Assembly: GCA_029962745.1 (NCBI GenBank)
Contig: CM057162.1
Coordinates: 9,798,408-9,862,407 of the forward strand
DNA: 64,000 nt
Direction: 5' to 3'
Origin: Echinometra lucunter
Lineage: Eukaryota > Echinodermata > Echinoidea > Camarodonta > Echinometridae
Of the stretch, positions 60,726 to 64,000 are shown piece by piece. The notes under the pieces were generated by a model that ran no database searches, was not told the origin of the DNA, and worked only from the letters and a program-made list of their open reading frames with translations. How positions within the stretch are numbered: position 1 is the stretch's first letter; the number at the start of each line of letters is the position of its first letter. Both the position numbers and the translations under genes were made by a program.

Positions 60726-61267
60726 CAAATTCTCCCCCCTTCCTTCATCTCCACCCTTCCTTCATTGTCTTCTTCTTCTTCTTCTTTGTTCATCATTATC
60801 TACATCTCTCTCAGTTCCTTACTCTTTCTAATGTTTCTGTGTAAGCTTCTGTTTACAAAACTGTGATTGAAAAGTAAACATAGTAGTGGTTTCATTACAT
60901 TAGCATCTAATCATTTATGACGCATACATGGGTGTACTTTTGTCTCTGTTTGCTGCGCTCATTTATTATATTCTCTATGATACATGAGTAATACATCATG
61001 ACTAATGGGTTGTATTGGAATATGAATCATTTGAGTTCAGCTTTTTTATTTTGGTTCAGGGCAACACCTTCCTATTTCTAAACAAAACTAAACCTGAATG
61101 ATACGGTAGGAAGCACAACTCTTTCAGTATAACAATAACCACCGTAGGCAACACATCTGATATCAAGTGCTCCTGGAAATTTATTATTTTAATTCAAGCA
61201 AATTGGATATCCTTTGCATTCAGCAGTGGTAAATATTAGATACTTAAGATTTTCAGGTTTAAGTGGT

Positions 61268-61685
61268 TTAATCCATAGAGGTACAGTGTCTCCTTAGGAG
61301 ACGTTTTTGCAGTATCTGTTGGTCCAGAATGCTGAGCAGTACATATTATACATGAGCAGAAAGAGAAAAATTCACTGAAAAATTTGAGCCCATTCCCAAC
61401 ACTGTATGGTGTGGTGTTCTCGATTTAGAGCAGTTTGATTGTAACTAATCATTAAACTCTTTAAATTGGCAACGTAGTGAATAATATATACCACTATTTC
61501 CGTGTTCAAATTGGCAATTTCTGATAAAATTTTACAATCATAATTCATTTTGGTTCATGTTATATCCATATTTATTTTTTTCAAACTATGTAAGCGTGGA
61601 AAAAAAATTAAGTGTTGTTGCCAATTTTTAGGATTGAAGATGATTAATTTAGACCTCCAGAAAACTCTGTACTGCTGTGGGTTAA
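61268..61685 (-). mobile_element. piggyBac-type MITE, family B, inverted copy
   Basis: TTAATCCATAGAGGTACAG at the left and GTACTGCTGTGGGTTAA at the right. The sequence is the reverse complement of 45810-46230 with scattered changes, including the small palindrome CTCCTTAGGAG. Confidence 0.82.
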
Positions 61686-61879
61686 TTTCGTTTGCTTACA
61701 GTGAAATAACATATGTACAGTACATTGTGACAAACAGACTGTAAAAAGTAAAAGCATAATGTGTCATTGACAAGATCATATGTATTTAATGATTCTTCTC
61801 CATTATATTGACTAGTATCATAGATCTTGTGTGGAAACTCAGTTTAAAAAAGGCCTTGGTAGTTGGTTCATGGGGAAAA

Positions 61880-62008
61880 AATATCATGTTACATCAGGAA
61901 TCTCCTTATATCAGCTTTTCAAAACAGAAAATCAAGATTTGGGACCAGTAAAATAACCTTGTTATGTAGTTACATCGGACCTCTTCATAATACGTTTCCA
62001 GTGTACCT
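61880..62008. mobile_element. Degenerate pogo-like fragment
   Basis: Shares CAGGAATCT, TTATATCAG, TTTGGGACCA and ACCTTGTTAT with the element at 5037 in the same order. Termini are not intact. Confidence 0.45.
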
Positions 62009-62104
62009 GAAATGAGTTTGTAATATACTCTGATACACTCAAGTTGAAACTGTGTTCATCTATCACTTTTCAAACGTTCTTGTTTTATGTTTCTTGATCA
62101 TCAG

Positions 62105-62273
62105 GTGGGAGACATGATCTCTGTCATCGACATGCCTCCTCCCGAGGACACGTCGTGGTGGCGCGGCAAGAATAAGTTTGACGTGGGTTTCTTCCCACGC
62201 CAGTGCGTGGAGATCATCAGTGAGAAGTTGCCCCTGGCAGTGGCTGAGAGGGTACCTAAGGGTCCAAAACCTG
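62105..62273 (+). CDS. ARHGAP32: Exon: main body of the SH3 domain
   Basis: The acceptor is ttcttgatcatcag and the donor CCTG|gtaaaa. There are 56 codons plus one base (phase 1). It opens VGDMISVIDMPPPEDTSWW and includes WWRGKNKFDVGFFPRQCVEI. The paired Trp residues, the Gly-Phe-Phe-Pro turn and the final C-V-E-I strand are the SH3 landmarks. The exon ends in VPKGPKPG, where the vertebrate proteins lead into the region before the RhoGAP domain. The following exon lies outside the window. Confidence 0.97.
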
Positions 62274-64000
62274 GTAAAACTTTTGTTTTAACCCATCGAG
62301 CATGATTTAATTTCAGTATAACATGTTTTTGGCAATATCAGGCCCTGCTCCAAATATTTTCTTAGTGTTTTTAGGGCTAGGGTTAGGGTTAGGTTTTAGA
62401 ATTGGGATTAGGGTTTAGGGTTTATGATTAGGGTTAGGGTTAGGTTAGGTTTAGGCTTAGGTTTAGGGTTAGGGTTAGGGTATGGTGGGGCCTATATCAC
62501 ACGTATGCCATTTTTTTCCATAGACCCAAACCCAAGTCATCTTGGGTTTGGTATTCAGCGGGTTAATCCTTCCTCTAAATGTGCATACTTTGCTAAAGAC
62601 TGAGATGACTTAATGTATCTGTAGTACAGAACTTACAAAAAGGGCACATGCACTGTACATACACAGAAATAGGTGTATGGGCCTACACACAAATGTTGAC
62701 GCCAAACACTCACGCTGTTTTATGTAATATTTCAAATGTGAAGGCATTTAAAGAGCAAACCTTTTTAAGGCAATTTTAACTACAATAATCTTCCTAATAG
62801 ACATGAAAATAAGGAGAAAGTTCACAAAATATTTTCCCCTTTTCCAGACCTCTAACTTCTATTTAATTTGAGTGCTTGTGATGTGTTTTGTTGTTTTTTG
62901 TTGTTGTTGTTGATTGTGTATGTGTGTGGATGTGCAATGTACATTAGTGAAAACAAAAACAAAGTGTAAATATTACATTTCTAGGTAGAATAGGTAGATA
63001 AATAGCAAGATTTTGTGCTGTGTAACCATCGGTAGTTATGTTCTCCTCTTTCCAAAATATTTCCTTATTTCCATGTACTCTGTGATACATTTAGGCATTC
63101 ATTAGGCATTCATGTAATAGAATATGGTACAGATCTACCATTTCCCTGTATTAAAAATTCATATCTATGTTGCTTCACAATATAATGAAATTCAAGAAAT
63201 AGATCTTTACATGCTTCAAACTGTTTCAAAACTCTTTTTTTTCAATTCTTTCAAAATCTTGCAAGTTGCTCCATTCATAAACATTCAAGCCATTTATTAT
63301 TTCCCAGCTCAGATGCTTTTTACACCATTGCAAAATAACCTGCATGAAAATTGAAATCACTTAATCGCTTTTACTAAGGCAATCAATTTCGTGAAAAACT
63401 ATCAATTCAGATATAAGCCTGCAACTATGGAATTTTCAGTAAAACTTTTCCATTCGATGTGCATTGTAGTTTCATGATGATGTAAATTATTATGAGGTTA
63501 ATAACTAATTGAAGTTGCTTAAATGAGGGAAGTGGTATCAACATGTGAAACTGTTTCATACATAGTTGTTATTTACCATGCACATAGAACATAGATTCAA
63601 AGTAGTAATAATATGTTTAAAGTAATGGTATATAATTTGCCAAAACATTATAGTTTTCCACAAAAAAAAATACCATGTAAATTTCTCTGTCATTTCTGTA
63701 TAATGATTTAGATCTCTTACTCTATGTGCACCTTTTCAGTTTAATGATTAACTTCAGATTTCCTCTGTTAAATATTTCCAAGAGTAGTTTTTTGCTTTTA
63801 TTAACATAGAGTTTTTTTATGCCACTTTTCTCCTCCCTTTGTTTAGAAGTATTATTGTAAATTGTTTCCATTAGCCAGGTGTAAAACCATCCACCTGAGG
63901 CCCATCACACATTGTAAATCCAACAATTCAATTTTTTTAAAGAAATTGCAGTATTTAAATTTTGGCTATGAACATGTTACATCTCCCTGACTGAAGTTCC
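62274..64000 (+). other. ARHGAP32: Intron 10, 5' part
   Basis: Starts gtaaaact. A degenerate TTAGGG-like array lies at 62371-62480 and a short TTG repeat near 62890. No acceptor with coding sequence was recognised before the end of the window. Confidence 0.8.
62371..62480 (+). repeat. Interstitial TTAGGG-like array
   Basis: About 110 bases built from TTAGGG, TTTAGGG and TTAGG units with interruptions, 98 bases after the SH3 exon donor. A much shorter one (TTTTAGGTTAGGG) is at 44680. Confidence 0.9.

Larger units (their letters stand above)
57740..62104 (+). other. ARHGAP32: Intron 9 (4.4 kb)
   Basis: Splits the SH3 domain. It holds a 51-nt hairpin (58544), a 307-bp foldback (58941), a CT-rich tract (60461-60725), an inverted TTAA-type MITE (61268) and a degenerate pogo-like fragment (61880). 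The rest is featureless AT-rich DNA. Confidence 0.9.
9997..62273 (+). other. ARHGAP32: ARHGAP32/33-like RhoGAP gene, 5' part (gene model)
   Basis: Ten candidate exons give one continuous reading frame: 9997-10139, 25827-25853, 28549-28648, 35202-35293, 38040-38124, 39075-39314, 40311-40403, 41783-41809, 57617-57739 and 62105-62273. All introns are GT-AG and all codon phases agree. With both microexons the product is 366 residues plus one base and is open at the 3' end. In order it has a basic, Ser-rich N-terminus (1-120), a PX domain (about 134-258) and an SH3 domain (about 293-350). The domain order and the peptides CAHFHY, YEDFRVLDK, CIYDRRFSQL, AAAHVIKRY and VIDMPP are those of ARHGAP32 and ARHGAP33. 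The RhoGAP domain should follow beyond the window. A single invertebrate orthologue of both vertebrate paralogues is likely, but is not shown here. Confidence 0.93.

Noticed and set aside
60424..60844. Ser/Leu/Phe-rich frames of about 130 codons
   Set aside because: Low-complexity CT tract; no codon structure.
1..64000. CRISPR arrays, bacterial operons or prophage
   Set aside because: Repeat spacing and gene structure are those of an animal genome; no such array was seen.

Overview
The window is eukaryotic genomic DNA with a low gene density and looks like part of one large animal gene on the + strand. Introns are AT-rich and reach 15.8 kb, exons are short, and the spaces between exons are packed with short non-autonomous transposons, microsatellites and degenerate tandem repeats. 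The conserved peptides match the PX and SH3 domains of the vertebrate paralogues ARHGAP32 (PX-RICS, p250GAP) and ARHGAP33 (SNX26, TCGAP). Together with the repeat types and TTAGGG-type satellite this suggests a marine invertebrate deuterostome, most likely an echinoderm such as a sea urchin. The species assignment is inference; the gene family is well supported.

Layout. 1-9996: no convincing exon; repeats only. 9997-10139: probable first coding exon. After a 15.7 kb intron come a 27-nt candidate microexon (25827-25853) and exons at 28549-28648, 35202-35293, 38040-38124, 39075-39314 and 40311-40403, which complete the N-terminal linker and the PX domain. A second 27-nt candidate microexon lies at 41783-41809. 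After a further 15.8 kb intron, exons at 57617-57739 and 62105-62273 encode the SH3 domain. Every junction keeps frame, and removing either microexon also keeps frame. The model gives 1,099 nt (366 codons plus one base) and is still open at the end of the window; the RhoGAP domain and C-terminal tail must lie beyond position 64000.

What it does. ARHGAP32/33 proteins are RhoGAPs that act on Rho-family GTPases. The PX domain binds phosphoinositides and the SH3-like domain lies between it and the GAP domain; in vertebrates they work in dendritic spines, neurite growth and endosomal trafficking. Only the PX-SH3 half is present here.

The most notable gene-level observation is the second microexon. 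It encodes IDNIGCHVE and is a near-copy of the first nine codons of the next exon (LDNHGNHVV), so inclusion would place two tandem copies of that peptide between PX and SH3. About 490 bases of strongly C-rich sequence lie just upstream. The first microexon has a piggyBac-type MITE inserted seven bases past its splice donor.

The mobile-element content is rich and partly nested: two MITE families with TTAA target sites, a 1,170-bp hAT-type element with a perfect 8-bp target duplication, pogo/mariner-type MITEs with TA target sites, several long-armed foldback elements, a tRNA-derived SINE split by a MITE, and the 3' end of a CR1/L2-like LINE with a tail resembling that of the SINE. Two short antisense open segments with good splice signals are flagged as weak candidates for nested genes.
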